A stretch of DNA of 64,000 bases from Actinobacteria bacterium IMCC19121 (GTDB taxonomy: Bacteria > Actinomycetota > Actinomycetes > Nanopelagicales > Nanopelagicaceae), in assembly GCA_002284895.1 (NCBI GenBank), contig CP015605.1:1-64000 (forward strand). The letters run 5' to 3'. Shown here one piece after another: positions 7,911-16,591 of this stretch. The notes below the pieces were generated by a model. That model saw only the letters and a list, made by a program, of their open reading frames with translations. It was not told the DNA's origin and searched no databases. The translations under genes were made by a program, and so were the position numbers. The stretch's first letter is position 1. Every line of letters begins with the position of its first letter.

Positions 7911-9227
7911 TTAGAGGCCTGATAAATCATCAGGAATTTCAATACTGGCTAAATACGTTTGCGGCGTTAATAGATCCTCGGCCGTTGGCAAAATTCCACT
8001 CCATATTCGATCTCTTCCTTCAAGATCTTTTACCTCACGAACTGCTTTCCAAAACGTTGCAGCCTCTCGCGCCAGCTTAGGTGAGACTTGCAAACCAAAC
8101 ATCGTTGCAAATAACTGCTGGGCTGGAGCTGACGTTGCTCTGCGGCGACGCAAAGTTTCTTGCAAAGCAACAAGATTGGGAAGTCGATCCCCTGCAGCAA
8201 GTGTGACAACTTCTTCACTCCAGCCATCAATGAGAGCAAGAACAGTTTCTAACTTAGTCAGCGCTGCCCGTTGTGCTGGAGTTTCCTCCGGTGTGAAAAT
8301 TCCTTCATTTAAGGCAATGTTAAAACTTTCTGGGTTTGTGGGATCGAACTCTTTGCCTTCTTGTGAAGCATTATCAAAAACTTCTTGTGCTTGACGCGCA
8401 ATAGCATCGATATCTATGCGAATACCTTTTCCATAATCTGAAATTGCTGTGCGAATGTATGAAATCAACCAAGGGTTGTGAGCAAATAATCGTGCAACTG
8501 CGCTTTCACGAAGTGCATGAAAGATGCGAACTTCATCCATTGGGACATTGAGATCTTGTCCCCACTCATCAATGTTTTGTGGAACAAGTGCAGGATAAAC
8601 AGGCTCTACTAACGGCAATCCCACATCATGAGTACCTGTAACTGATGCTGCTAAACCGCCAATGGATTGGCCCAGCTGTGTTGCAATCAAAGAGCCAATA
8701 AATGAGCGCAGCAGCGTGGCAATCATTCCAACAGGGATCTGCATAGCGTTTTCAGCCTCGCTTTGGCCTACTTCCCCATTGGCATTGTTGAGTAGCTCTG
8801 AAATTGCTGTAGCTAAACCAGTTGCTAATGGTTCAACAGATGTTTGCCAACCATTAAGCGTTGTGTCGACCCAATCAGTTCTGGCCATCGCAGGATTTCC
8901 GGTTTCACTTGATTGAGAAAAGAAAGTTGCTTCATTGAGCCACAGCTCTGCAATTACAAATGCCTCTTCTATCTTTGCCACATCGTTGGCACCAATAGGG
9001 GCCGAGCCCTTAGCTGTGACAAACTTCTTTGCAGTATCTCGAACAATGTTTTTAGGAAGGGCTTCAGTCGTTGCAGAAAATCCTGGTGCACTCATGCCAA
9101 GGGCTGAAAACTGTTGTTGGATCTGTTGTTGCATCTGCGCCATCATGGCTGCAAAATCAACAGACTCGCCATCCTTATTTTTTTCAGGGTCATCTGAATT
9201 ATCAGGTGTAAAACCAAATGGCGACAT
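7911..9227 (-). CDS. DUF2342/zinc-dependent metalloprotease-family protein
   Basis: 438 residues, the length expected for the actinobacterial family named zinc-dependent metalloprotease (DUF2342). Recognised by the N-terminal SPFGFTPDNSDDP start, glutamine/methionine-rich AAMMAQMQQQIQQQF, the Gly/Leu-rich segment with LGQSIGGLAASVTG, and the C-terminal LALIDGWSEEVV and LRRRRATSAPAQQLFATMFG blocks. I see no HExxH, so enzyme activity is doubtful despite the family name. The ATG at 9284 is open, but GGAGG lies eight bases before the ATG at 9227, which I prefer. It is divergent from the next gene. Confidence 0.8.
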   Translation of the reverse strand: MSPFGFTPDNSDDPEKNKDGESVDFAAMMAQMQQQIQQQFSALGMSAPGFSATTEALPKNIVRDTAKKFVTAKGSAPIGANDVAKIEEAFVIAELWLNEATFFSQSSETGNPAMARTDWVDTTLNGWQTSVEPLATGLATAISELLNNANGEVGQSEAENAMQIPVGMIATLLRSFIGSLIATQLGQSIGGLAASVTGTHDVGLPLVEPVYPALVPQNIDEWGQDLNVPMDEVRIFHALRESAVARLFAHNPWLISYIRTAISDYGKGIRIDIDAIARQAQEVFDNASQEGKEFDPTNPESFNIALNEGIFTPEETPAQRAALTKLETVLALIDGWSEEVVTLAAGDRLPNLVALQETLRRRRATSAPAQQLFATMFGLQVSPKLAREAATFWKAVREVKDLEGRDRIWSGILPTAEDLLTPQTYLASIEIPDDLSGL

Positions 9228-9344
9228 GTGTAAATCCTCCCAGTGCTGTAACCAGATAGCCATCTGATTTCTTCCCAAACTCACAGAGTTATTTGTGAGC
9301 GAGTTAATAAAAGGGCATCTTTAGCGCCACACGCCTTCTGACGA

Positions 9345-9350
9345 TAGGCT
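9345..9350 (+). promoter_or_regulatory. -10 box of a leaderless promoter
   Basis: TAGGCT followed by exactly six bases and the ATG at 9357. No ribosome site precedes that ATG. The box lies in the short divergent region shared with the DUF2342-type gene. Confidence 0.6.
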
Positions 9351-9356
9351 GACCCC

Positions 9357-9665
9357 ATGTCTAGCGCCTTTCTTGCACTCATCTGGTGGGTAGTCCCAGC
9401 TGTGGGTCTGAGTGGAGCCTTGCTCTATGTTTTATGGGTTACAAAATTTGAAGGAAAGTTCCAGCAAGAAACCCAGCGCTCTGTTGGCCAGTTTCAACGC
9501 TTTCAAGATTCTCTGCGCGATTCACAGGCCCGCGATGGTGCAGCAGATGCAGTGCAACTACCAACGGCTCCAAGTTCAGTAGCTGGAAATAGCAAAACCC
9601 AGATTATTAAGCCCGATTCTGCTGATGATTCTCTTGACGATAATCCTTTTCTAAAGAAATCCTAA
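9357..9665 (+). CDS. Small single-pass membrane protein, unknown function
   Basis: 102 residues: one hydrophobic segment at about 5-27 (LALIWWVVPAVGLSGALLYV), then a charged, glutamine-rich cytoplasmic tail that may be helical (FEGKFQQETQRSVGQFQRFQ) and an acidic low-complexity end. Not recognised. It is the first gene of a plus-strand run with the Lon-like protease and UPF0182, so it may act with membrane proteolysis. That is inference from position only. Confidence 0.75.
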   Translation: MSSAFLALIWWVVPAVGLSGALLYVLWVTKFEGKFQQETQRSVGQFQRFQDSLRDSQARDGAADAVQLPTAPSSVAGNSKTQIIKPDSADDSLDDNPFLKKS

Positions 9666-9683
9666 AAAGAACGCTTCCAGACT

Positions 9684-10421
9684 GTGCGCTTTTCACCACT
9701 ACCCCGAATAGCAATAATCGTTCTCACACTCTTTGCTTCTTTAACACTCATTGCCCCACTGCCTTATGTGATTATTTTGCCAGGGCAAGCACAAAACATA
9801 TTTAATAAATTAATAACCATTAAAGATCAAAAGTCTTATCCAGCAAATGGACGTATCGATCTCATGTCAATCAGAGTAACTAATCCAAACTCTTGGTTAA
9901 TTGGTCCTGAAATTATTTATTCATGGGTTAAAGCTGATGAGGCGGTCTACCCACGTGCTGCAATCTATCCACCTGGAACGACCCAAAAGATTGAGGATAA
10001 AAAAGCTAAAGCTGACATGGTTAACTCTCAAGATAATGCCAAAACTGCCGCACTCTCTTTTTTGCGGCTACATCCTGAATTCGGCGTTGCTGCCAATGAT
10101 TTGCACATAAAAAACATTGCATTTGATGTGAAGAAGACTGGTGGGCCAAGTGGTGGCATGGTCTTTGCAATCGGTGTCATTGAGTTGTTAACCCAAAAGG
10201 ATTTACTGCAAGGCCGTCACATCGCAGGAACGGGAACAATTTCAACTGATGGCAAGGTTGGTCCTATTGGCGGGATAAATGAGAAAATTCTGGCAGCCCA
10301 TAAGGCTGGTGCCACACTCTTTTTAGCCCCTGCTGGTAACAGTGCTGATATCGCCAATATTCCCGCTGGAATCAAAGTTATTACAGTTTCTACTCTGGCT
10401 CAGGCGATAGCTTGCCTATAA
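9684..10421 (+). CDS. Lon-like (S16) membrane-anchored protease without PDZ domain
   Basis: 245 residues, GTG start. One N-terminal membrane anchor (residues 8-32), then the extracytoplasmic YlbL/Rv3194c-type region, then the S16 Lon protease fold with the Ser in GGPSGGMVF (Ser156) and the Lys in GGINEKILAA (Lys201), the catalytic dyad at normal spacing. Family members of about 340 residues carry a PDZ domain between these parts. Here ALSFLRLHPEFG (about 123-134) runs almost straight into the S16 fold, so about 90 residues are missing. It follows the small membrane protein by 18 bases and precedes UPF0182. Confidence 0.85.
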   Translation: MRFSPLPRIAIIVLTLFASLTLIAPLPYVIILPGQAQNIFNKLITIKDQKSYPANGRIDLMSIRVTNPNSWLIGPEIIYSWVKADEAVYPRAAIYPPGTTQKIEDKKAKADMVNSQDNAKTAALSFLRLHPEFGVAANDLHIKNIAFDVKKTGGPSGGMVFAIGVIELLTQKDLLQGRHIAGTGTISTDGKVGPIGGINEKILAAHKAGATLFLAPAGNSADIANIPAGIKVITVSTLAQAIACL

Positions 10422-10453
10422 AAGGCGGAAATGAAGTTAGCACGCACTTGCGC

Positions 10454-10459
10454 TAGCGT
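10454..10459 (+). promoter_or_regulatory. -10 box of a leaderless promoter for the UPF0182 gene
   Basis: TAGCGT, six bases (ATGGCC), then ATG at 10466. The box argues for the second of two in-frame ATGs as the real start. Confidence 0.6.
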
Positions 10460-10465
10460 ATGGCC

Positions 10466-13306
10466 ATGACGAGTAATGCAACCCCACAGTTTAATTTCAA
10501 AGGCCGCCGCAGTCCCCTGACATTAACAATCACAATTTTGGTTGTTCTTTCAGGCATTCTGCTTTCACTGAGTGGTTTCTACGCTGATTGGTTATGGTTT
10601 AAATCAGTTGCTTTCACTTCAGTCTGGACAACAGTTCTAACGACCAAGATTTTCCTATTTGTAATCGCGGGATTGCTTACCTCATCAATAATTTTGTTTA
10701 ATATCATCATTGCTTATAAGCGACGTCCACTATATGTTCCATTAAGTATCGAAGCAGATAATCTCGAGCGTTATCGTGCACAAATCGAACCAATTAAGCG
10801 CTGGGTCGTTCTTGCACTCGCTGCTGGACTTTTCTATTTTGCTGGTACATCAGGATCAGCGCTTTGGGAATCGTGGTTGTTGTTTAAGAACTCAACTAGT
10901 TTTGGTGTGAAAGATCCACAGTTCAATATGGATATCTCTTTCTTTGCTTTTAAGTTGCCTTTCTACCAAACATTAATTGCTTGGGCTATCTCCACTCTAG
11001 TTCTGGCAATAATTGCTGCTGCAGTTGTTCATTACCTCTATGGTGGAATCCGACTACAGGTTCAAGAAGACCGCACAACAGTTGCTGCTCGCGTTCAGCT
11101 TTCAGTTCTTCTAGGTGGCGTTGTCTTGATGAAGGCAATGGCATACTGGTTTGATCGCTACCAGTTAGCACTTAAGGAAAGTAAGTTGATTACCGGTCTT
11201 ACCTATACCGATGTCAACGCCACTCTTCCAGCTAAGGCAATTCTTGCTGCAATAGCAGTTGTCTGTGCACTGCTATTTTTCGCAAATATCATTCGTCGCT
11301 CATGGGTACTACCAGCTGCAGGAACTGCGCTACTTGTAGTTTCTTCAGTCTTGATTGCAGGAATTTACCCAGGTGCTATCCAGCAGTTCCAAGTAAAACC
11401 AAGTGAGTCTTCTAAGGAAGCTCCTTTCATTCAGCGCAATATCGATGCCACTCGAGATGCGTATGGTCTATCGGGCGTTGAAGTCAGTGATTATCAGGCA
11501 ACTCTTACAACATCTGCTGGACAGCTCACTAAAGATGCGGCAACTATTTCAAATATCCGCTTGATGGATCCCAATGTAATTTCAGCTACTTTCCGCCAAT
11601 TACAGCAAATTAAGCCTTATTACACTTTCCCGGAATCCCTAGATATCGACCGCTACACCGTAGATGGTGTAAAGCGCGATGTTGCAGTTGCAGTTCGTGA
11701 ACTCAATATTGCTGGTAACCCATCACGTAACTGGATCAATGACCACTTGGTCTACACACATGGATTTGGTTTTGTTGCCGCCTTTGGTAACGCCCGAGAC
11801 ACCGATGGAAAGCCATCCTTTGCAGTTGGCGATTTGCCACCTACTAAAGGACTTGGTGATTTCGAGCCACGTGTTTACTTTGGTGAAAACGTTCCTGATT
11901 ACTCAATTATTGGTGGCGTAAAGACTGATAACCCAGTCGAGTTTGACTATCCAGATGATGCATCTGCAAATGGTCAAAAGAACGTGACTTACTCAGGTTC
12001 GGGCGGTGTTCCAGTCGGTTCATTAGTGAACAAGATTGTCTTTGCTCTTAAGTATCAAGAGCAACGCATCTTGCTTTCATCGCTGATAAATAAGGATTCG
12101 AAGATTCTCTTCAACCGTAATCCTCGTGATCGTGTTGCAAAGGTTGCACCTTGGTTAACTCTAGATGGAGATCCTTATCCAGCCATTATTGATGGCAAGA
12201 TTTTATGGATTATCGACGGCTACACAACAAGTGCTGGTTATCCATATTCACGACAAACTTCCCTTGCCAATGCCACCTTTGATGCGTTGACCTCAAACTC
12301 AACGTCAGTAACTGCTCAAGGCAATCAGAACATCAACTACATCCGTAACTCTATTAAGGCAACAGTTGATGCATACGATGGCACTGTCACTTTGTATCAA
12401 TGGGATGAGAAAGATCCAGTTCTAGCCACATGGAGTAAAGCTTTCCCTGGAACAGTCCAACCGAAGAGCAAGATTTCAAAGTCTTTACTTGATCACATCC
12501 GTTATCCAGAAGATATGTTCCGCGTTCAACGTGAAATTCTCTCTTCTTATCACGTGCAAACCGCAGCAGCTTTCTATGGCGGTCAAGACTTCTGGCGCGT
12601 ACCTCGTGACCCATCAACTTTTGGTGCTAACGCTGGAGCCCAGCCTCCTTATTACTTAACACTTCAAATGCCTGGTGAATCAAAGCCAGAGTTTGCACTG
12701 ACAACGCCATTTGTTCCACGAGGAGGTCGTGAGAACTTATCTGCATTTGCTGTTGTTAACTCAGATGCTGGTGCAAACTACGGCAAGATTTCTGTGCTTC
12801 AACTTCCAAGAAGCACAAACGTGGCTGGACCTTCTCAGGTGGCTTCAAACTTTGAAGCAAAACCGGAAGTTGCTAACTCACTTTCATTGCTTCGCCAAGG
12901 CGGATCAGATGTTGTGCTTGGTAACTTGTTAACTCTTCCAGTTGGTGGCGGCTTACTTTATGTTCAGCCTGTCTATGTTCGTGCAACAGCAAATGCTGCT
13001 TCATATCCATTACTACAAAAGGTTCTGGTTTCCTTTGGAGATCAAATTGGTTATGACGACACATTAAAGGGCGCACTTGATCAAGTATTTGGTGGTAATT
13101 CTGGAACTGCAACTTCATCTGGAACATCAACTACAACAACAGGAACAACTAATTCATCTCTTGCTAATGCACTCGCGAGTGCTAAGCAGGCATACTCTGA
13201 TGGTTTAGCTGCACTTGCAAAGGGTGATTTCGCCGCTTATGACAAAGCACAAAAGCGATTGAAATCCGCACTTGATTCAGCCATTAATGCGCAAAGCAAG
13301 AAGTAA
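10466..13306 (+). CDS. UPF0182 family large membrane protein
   Basis: 946 residues from the ATG at 10466 (two residues shorter than from the ATG at 10460). About seven hydrophobic segments occupy the first 300 residues (for example LTITILVVLSGILLSLSGFY), followed by a large extracytoplasmic region with the family blocks PYYTFPESLDIDRY and DPYPAIIDGKILWIIDGYT, a Ser/Thr-rich linker (SSGTSTTTTGTTNSS) and a helical lysine/alanine tail. Length is normal for the family. Function is unknown; related actinobacterial proteins sit next to the Lon-like membrane protease, as here. Confidence 0.93.
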   Translation: MTSNATPQFNFKGRRSPLTLTITILVVLSGILLSLSGFYADWLWFKSVAFTSVWTTVLTTKIFLFVIAGLLTSSIILFNIIIAYKRRPLYVPLSIEADNLERYRAQIEPIKRWVVLALAAGLFYFAGTSGSALWESWLLFKNSTSFGVKDPQFNMDISFFAFKLPFYQTLIAWAISTLVLAIIAAAVVHYLYGGIRLQVQEDRTTVAARVQLSVLLGGVVLMKAMAYWFDRYQLALKESKLITGLTYTDVNATLPAKAILAAIAVVCALLFFANIIRRSWVLPAAGTALLVVSSVLIAGIYPGAIQQFQVKPSESSKEAPFIQRNIDATRDAYGLSGVEVSDYQATLTTSAGQLTKDAATISNIRLMDPNVISATFRQLQQIKPYYTFPESLDIDRYTVDGVKRDVAVAVRELNIAGNPSRNWINDHLVYTHGFGFVAAFGNARDTDGKPSFAVGDLPPTKGLGDFEPRVYFGENVPDYSIIGGVKTDNPVEFDYPDDASANGQKNVTYSGSGGVPVGSLVNKIVFALKYQEQRILLSSLINKDSKILFNRNPRDRVAKVAPWLTLDGDPYPAIIDGKILWIIDGYTTSAGYPYSRQTSLANATFDALTSNSTSVTAQGNQNINYIRNSIKATVDAYDGTVTLYQWDEKDPVLATWSKAFPGTVQPKSKISKSLLDHIRYPEDMFRVQREILSSYHVQTAAAFYGGQDFWRVPRDPSTFGANAGAQPPYYLTLQMPGESKPEFALTTPFVPRGGRENLSAFAVVNSDAGANYGKISVLQLPRSTNVAGPSQVASNFEAKPEVANSLSLLRQGGSDVVLGNLLTLPVGGGLLYVQPVYVRATANAASYPLLQKVLVSFGDQIGYDDTLKGALDQVFGGNSGTATSSGTSTTTTGTTNSSLANALASAKQAYSDGLAALAKGDFAAYDKAQKRLKSALDSAINAQSKK

Positions 13307-13308
13307 AT

Positions 13309-13328
13309 AAGACCGATTTGGTCTTTAT
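13309..13328 (+). terminator. Short hairpin after the UPF0182 gene
   Basis: AAGACC-GATTT-GGTCTT stem immediately after the stop codon, followed by TATCTATT. The stem is only six base pairs, so it would be a weak terminator. Its right arm overlaps the likely -35 element of the tRNA promoter. Confidence 0.45.
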
Positions 13329-13347
13329 CTATTGATGCACATAAGAT
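13318..13347 (+). promoter_or_regulatory. Promoter of the initiator tRNA gene
   Basis: TTGGTC at 13318-13323, an 18-base spacer, and TAAGAT at 13342-13347, followed by the tRNA 11 bases later. The match to sigma-70-type consensus is moderate. Confidence 0.5.
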
Positions 13348-13358
13348 TGCTTCACCGA

Positions 13359-13436
<78 letters not shown>

Positions 13437-13454
13437 GCACAACAGTATGAAAGG

Positions 13455-13488
13455 TCTCGCTGGTGGAACATCCACTAGCGAGATTTTT
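13455..13488 (+). terminator. Rho-independent terminator of the tRNA gene
   Basis: TCTCGCTGGTGGA-ACA-TCCACTAGCGAGA forms a 13-bp stem (one G-T) with a three-base loop, followed by TTTTTTAT. It points in the plus direction and ends exactly at the copA stop codon on the other strand. Confidence 0.88.
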
Positions 13489-15737
13489 TATTTAATTCGA
13501 AGCGAGTTAGTTACAACAAAGAGTGATGAGAGCGCCATGGCACCTGCGGCATAGATAGGTTGCAAGTAGCCAAGGGCTGCAATGGGCAAGCCAATAACGT
13601 TGTAGATCAGCGCCCAACCCATATTCAAACGGATGATCTTCAACGTCTTTTGTGAAAGCTTGAGCGCTGAAATTACACTGCCCAAACCTGAGTTCATCAA
13701 GGTGATATCAGCTGAAGAAATCGCTGTGTCAGTGCCGGTTCCCATTGCCATAGATAAATCAGCAGCAGCTAAGGCAGCAGCATCATTGATTCCATCGCCA
13801 ATCATAAGAACGCAATGTCCTTCATCTTTTAATTTCTCAACAATAACTAATTTGGTCTCTGGCATAGCTGCAGAAACAACGTGCTCGCTTTCAATACCCA
13901 CAGTTGAAGCAACCGTTGCAGCAACTTCTGCGCTATCTCCTGTTACAAGCCACGGCGTTATTCCCATTGACTTAAGGCTAGAAATTGTCTCTGCTGCATC
14001 GCTTTTTAATTGATCGCCAACAGCAAAGACGGCCAAGGCAACGCCATCCCATGCCAAAACTGAAACAGTTAAACCTGCGCTCTGTCCTGCTGCAACAGCT
14101 GCCTTAATTTCAGTGTGAAAATCTGTGCAGCTGTGCGCAACAGCTGATGGTGAACCGATCAAAACTACAGGTGATTGAGTTTCAAGATTTACACGACCCG
14201 CAGCACCAGAGCCTGGCGTTACTGATAACTCTGTAGCCATATAGTTTTTTGCTCCAACGCTGAGAGCATATCGAGAGATAGCCAGAGCAACTGGGTGTGA
14301 ATTTGCTGATTCAATGGCATGTGCGGAAGAAAGTATTGTTGTTTCATTAATCAAAGATGAGAAGGATGCGCCAAGTACTGATCCTGCCGCTGCTGAAATA
14401 GTTGCATTCTGCACATTCATAACACCCTCTGTGAGTGTTCCAGTCTTATCAAAGACAATAGTGTCCACTTTGCGTGCAACTTCTAGAACTCGTGGCTCAC
14501 GCAGGACTATTCCACGTTGTGCGCCGCGTCCTGATGCAACAAGTAATGCAACAGGTGTTGCAAGCCCCAGAGCACATGGACAAGCGATTACAAGCACCGT
14601 GATCGCCACAGAAATAGATTGTGTGAGGCTATAGCCACTCAAATACCAAGCAGCAAATGTTCCAATTGAAAGAACCGTAACAATCGGAACAAAGACTGCA
14701 CTAATTCGATCTGCTAAGCGCTGAATCGGAGCTTTGGTTCCTTGTGCACTAATCACCATTGCGGTGATGCGGGCAAGTTCAGTATCAGTGCCTACTCGTG
14801 TGGCCCGCACAATTAATCGACCGTTGTGATTAACAGATGCACCAATTACTTGAGATCCAGGGCCGACATCTACGGGCTTTGTTTCTCCTGTGAGCATGGA
14901 GTTATCAACTGCGCTCTGACCACTGACAACAATGCCATCAGTTGCAACGCGATCTCCTGGTCTGACTTCAAATTCATCACCAATTTGTAACTGTTCAATT
15001 GGCACAATAAGTGGGAATCCCCCACGAACAATTGTCACCTCTTTGCTGCCTAGAGCCAAGAGAGAGGAAAGAGCTGCACCTGCTCGTGCTTTTGCTCTAG
15101 TTTCTAAGAAGCGTCCAAGAATGACAAAGAAGATAACTCCAGCAGCAACTTCTGTATAAACATCGCCTTCACCAGTTGAGTTTGCATAAATCGACCAAGT
15201 GAATGCTGCAATTGAACCCATCGAAATGAGGTTATCCATTGTTGGGTGCTTAAGATTTCGAAGTGCAGCGCGGTGGATCGGCCATGCAACAATCAAAACA
15301 ACAGGTGCACTAAGTGCAATTACGAGCCATGCTGTGGCGGAATAGAGTGGATGTGGGAGGCCAAATACATCTAACTGAGTATGAATCCACATATCAATAC
15401 TGTGGTGCCAACTCATAACCATTGAGATTGCAACTGCCGGCACAGCAAAAATAAAGGCAAAGAATAAAGCGCGTGCTGACTTCTTACTGTGCAAAGTTAC
15501 AGACTGAGCATCTTGCAAAAGAGTGGCTTTATAACCAGCTTTTTCGACGGTCTTGATTAACTCTTTAACATCCATATCTGCAGGAGCCAAAATATGGGCA
15601 GTCTCAGTTGCAAAATTGATACTTGCTCGAACGCCCTCCATGCCATTGAGCGCTTTTTCAACTGTATTCACACAAGAAGAACACGTCATTCCCTCAATTG
15701 CAAGAGTTGTGGGTTCTAAAATCGTTTCAGTTGCCAT
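13488..15737 (-). CDS. copA: Copper-translocating P1B-type ATPase
   Basis: 749 residues, usual length. One N-terminal heavy-metal domain with GMTCSSC (Cys19, Cys22), membrane helices, actuator loop (MLTGETKPVD), the metal-site motif ACPCALGLATP, the phosphorylation motif VFDKTGTLTEG, the SHPVA nucleotide-binding motif and MIGDGINDAAALAAADLSMA in the P domain. The CPC motif indicates Cu(I) export across the cytoplasmic membrane. It follows hisN by six bases, so it is probably transcribed with aroA-rsgA-hisN. No copper chaperone or CsoR gene is adjacent. Confidence 0.93.
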   Translation of the reverse strand: MATETILEPTTLAIEGMTCSSCVNTVEKALNGMEGVRASINFATETAHILAPADMDVKELIKTVEKAGYKATLLQDAQSVTLHSKKSARALFFAFIFAVPAVAISMVMSWHHSIDMWIHTQLDVFGLPHPLYSATAWLVIALSAPVVLIVAWPIHRAALRNLKHPTMDNLISMGSIAAFTWSIYANSTGEGDVYTEVAAGVIFFVILGRFLETRAKARAGAALSSLLALGSKEVTIVRGGFPLIVPIEQLQIGDEFEVRPGDRVATDGIVVSGQSAVDNSMLTGETKPVDVGPGSQVIGASVNHNGRLIVRATRVGTDTELARITAMVISAQGTKAPIQRLADRISAVFVPIVTVLSIGTFAAWYLSGYSLTQSISVAITVLVIACPCALGLATPVALLVASGRGAQRGIVLREPRVLEVARKVDTIVFDKTGTLTEGVMNVQNATISAAAGSVLGASFSSLINETTILSSAHAIESANSHPVALAISRYALSVGAKNYMATELSVTPGSGAAGRVNLETQSPVVLIGSPSAVAHSCTDFHTEIKAAVAAGQSAGLTVSVLAWDGVALAVFAVGDQLKSDAAETISSLKSMGITPWLVTGDSAEVAATVASTVGIESEHVVSAAMPETKLVIVEKLKDEGHCVLMIGDGINDAAALAAADLSMAMGTGTDTAISSADITLMNSGLGSVISALKLSQKTLKIIRLNMGWALIYNVIGLPIAALGYLQPIYAAGAMALSSLFVVTNSLRIK

Positions 15738-15743
15738 CAGAGA

Positions 15744-16541
15744 TTATGCATTCAACGCTTTGATTAAAGCTTCATGAACTGCCTTATTTGTTGAAACTCC
15801 ACTGCCACCAAATGGACCATGTTCACCTGAAGTATTTGTGAATACTCCTCCGGCCTCGCGAACAATAATATCTAGTGCAGCCATGTCCCACACAGCAAGA
15901 GTTGGTTCAATGGCGATATCTACTGCACCTTCTGCAACCAGCATGTGTGACCAGAAGTCACCCACTCCTCGAGTGCGCCAAGCAGTGGAGAGAATTGAGT
16001 TAAATGCGTTTAATCGTGAACCAAAACCAACAAAATCTGAGTACGCCACTGATGCATCACTGAGTGATGAAACATGAGAAACGGAAATCTTTCTCGTCTG
16101 ACCATTGAAAACTACAAAGGCACCTTCACAACATGATGCATACCAACGTCGTGCCAGAGCTGGAGAACTCGCGATTCCAACTACTACTTCTTGTGTGCCA
16201 TCTTCTGCAACTTCGACAAGTGCAATAAGTGTTGCCCACGTAGGTACTCCGCGCATAAAGTTTTTAGTTCCATCAATGGGATCTATAACCCAGTAACGCT
16301 TAGCCCCTGTAATATCACTTCCAAACTCTTCTCCGAGTAATCCATCATTAGGGCGGTGCGTTGCAAGTGCTTCACGGATAGCCGTTTCTACAGCGCGATC
16401 AGCATCAGTTACTGGTGTGTTATCGGGCTTGGTAGTGACTACTAAATCTAAGGATTGATAGCGATCGAGTGAGATTGAGTCAGCGATATCGGCGAGTAGG
16501 TGTGCCAAAGCTAAATCTTCAGCGTACTTACTTTCGCTCAT
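15744..16541 (-). CDS. hisN: Inositol-monophosphatase-type histidinol-phosphatase
   Basis: 265 residues with the IMPase metal-site motifs: GLLGEEFG, WVIDPIDGTKNFMRG, and WDMAALDIIVREAGG. In actinobacteria the member next to aroA-rsgA is the histidinol-phosphatase of histidine biosynthesis, and that context is present here. Family is certain; substrate is inferred from gene order and could also be inositol phosphate. Weak GAGAAG-type ribosome site before the ATG. Confidence 0.88.
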   Translation of the reverse strand: MSESKYAEDLALAHLLADIADSISLDRYQSLDLVVTTKPDNTPVTDADRAVETAIREALATHRPNDGLLGEEFGSDITGAKRYWVIDPIDGTKNFMRGVPTWATLIALVEVAEDGTQEVVVGIASSPALARRWYASCCEGAFVVFNGQTRKISVSHVSSLSDASVAYSDFVGFGSRLNAFNSILSTAWRTRGVGDFWSHMLVAEGAVDIAIEPTLAVWDMAALDIIVREAGGVFTNTSGEHGPFGGSGVSTNKAVHEALIKALNA

Positions 16542-16591
16542 TTTCTATTCTTCTCTCAATCAACTCATGCGCTATATCTACAGATTGAATA

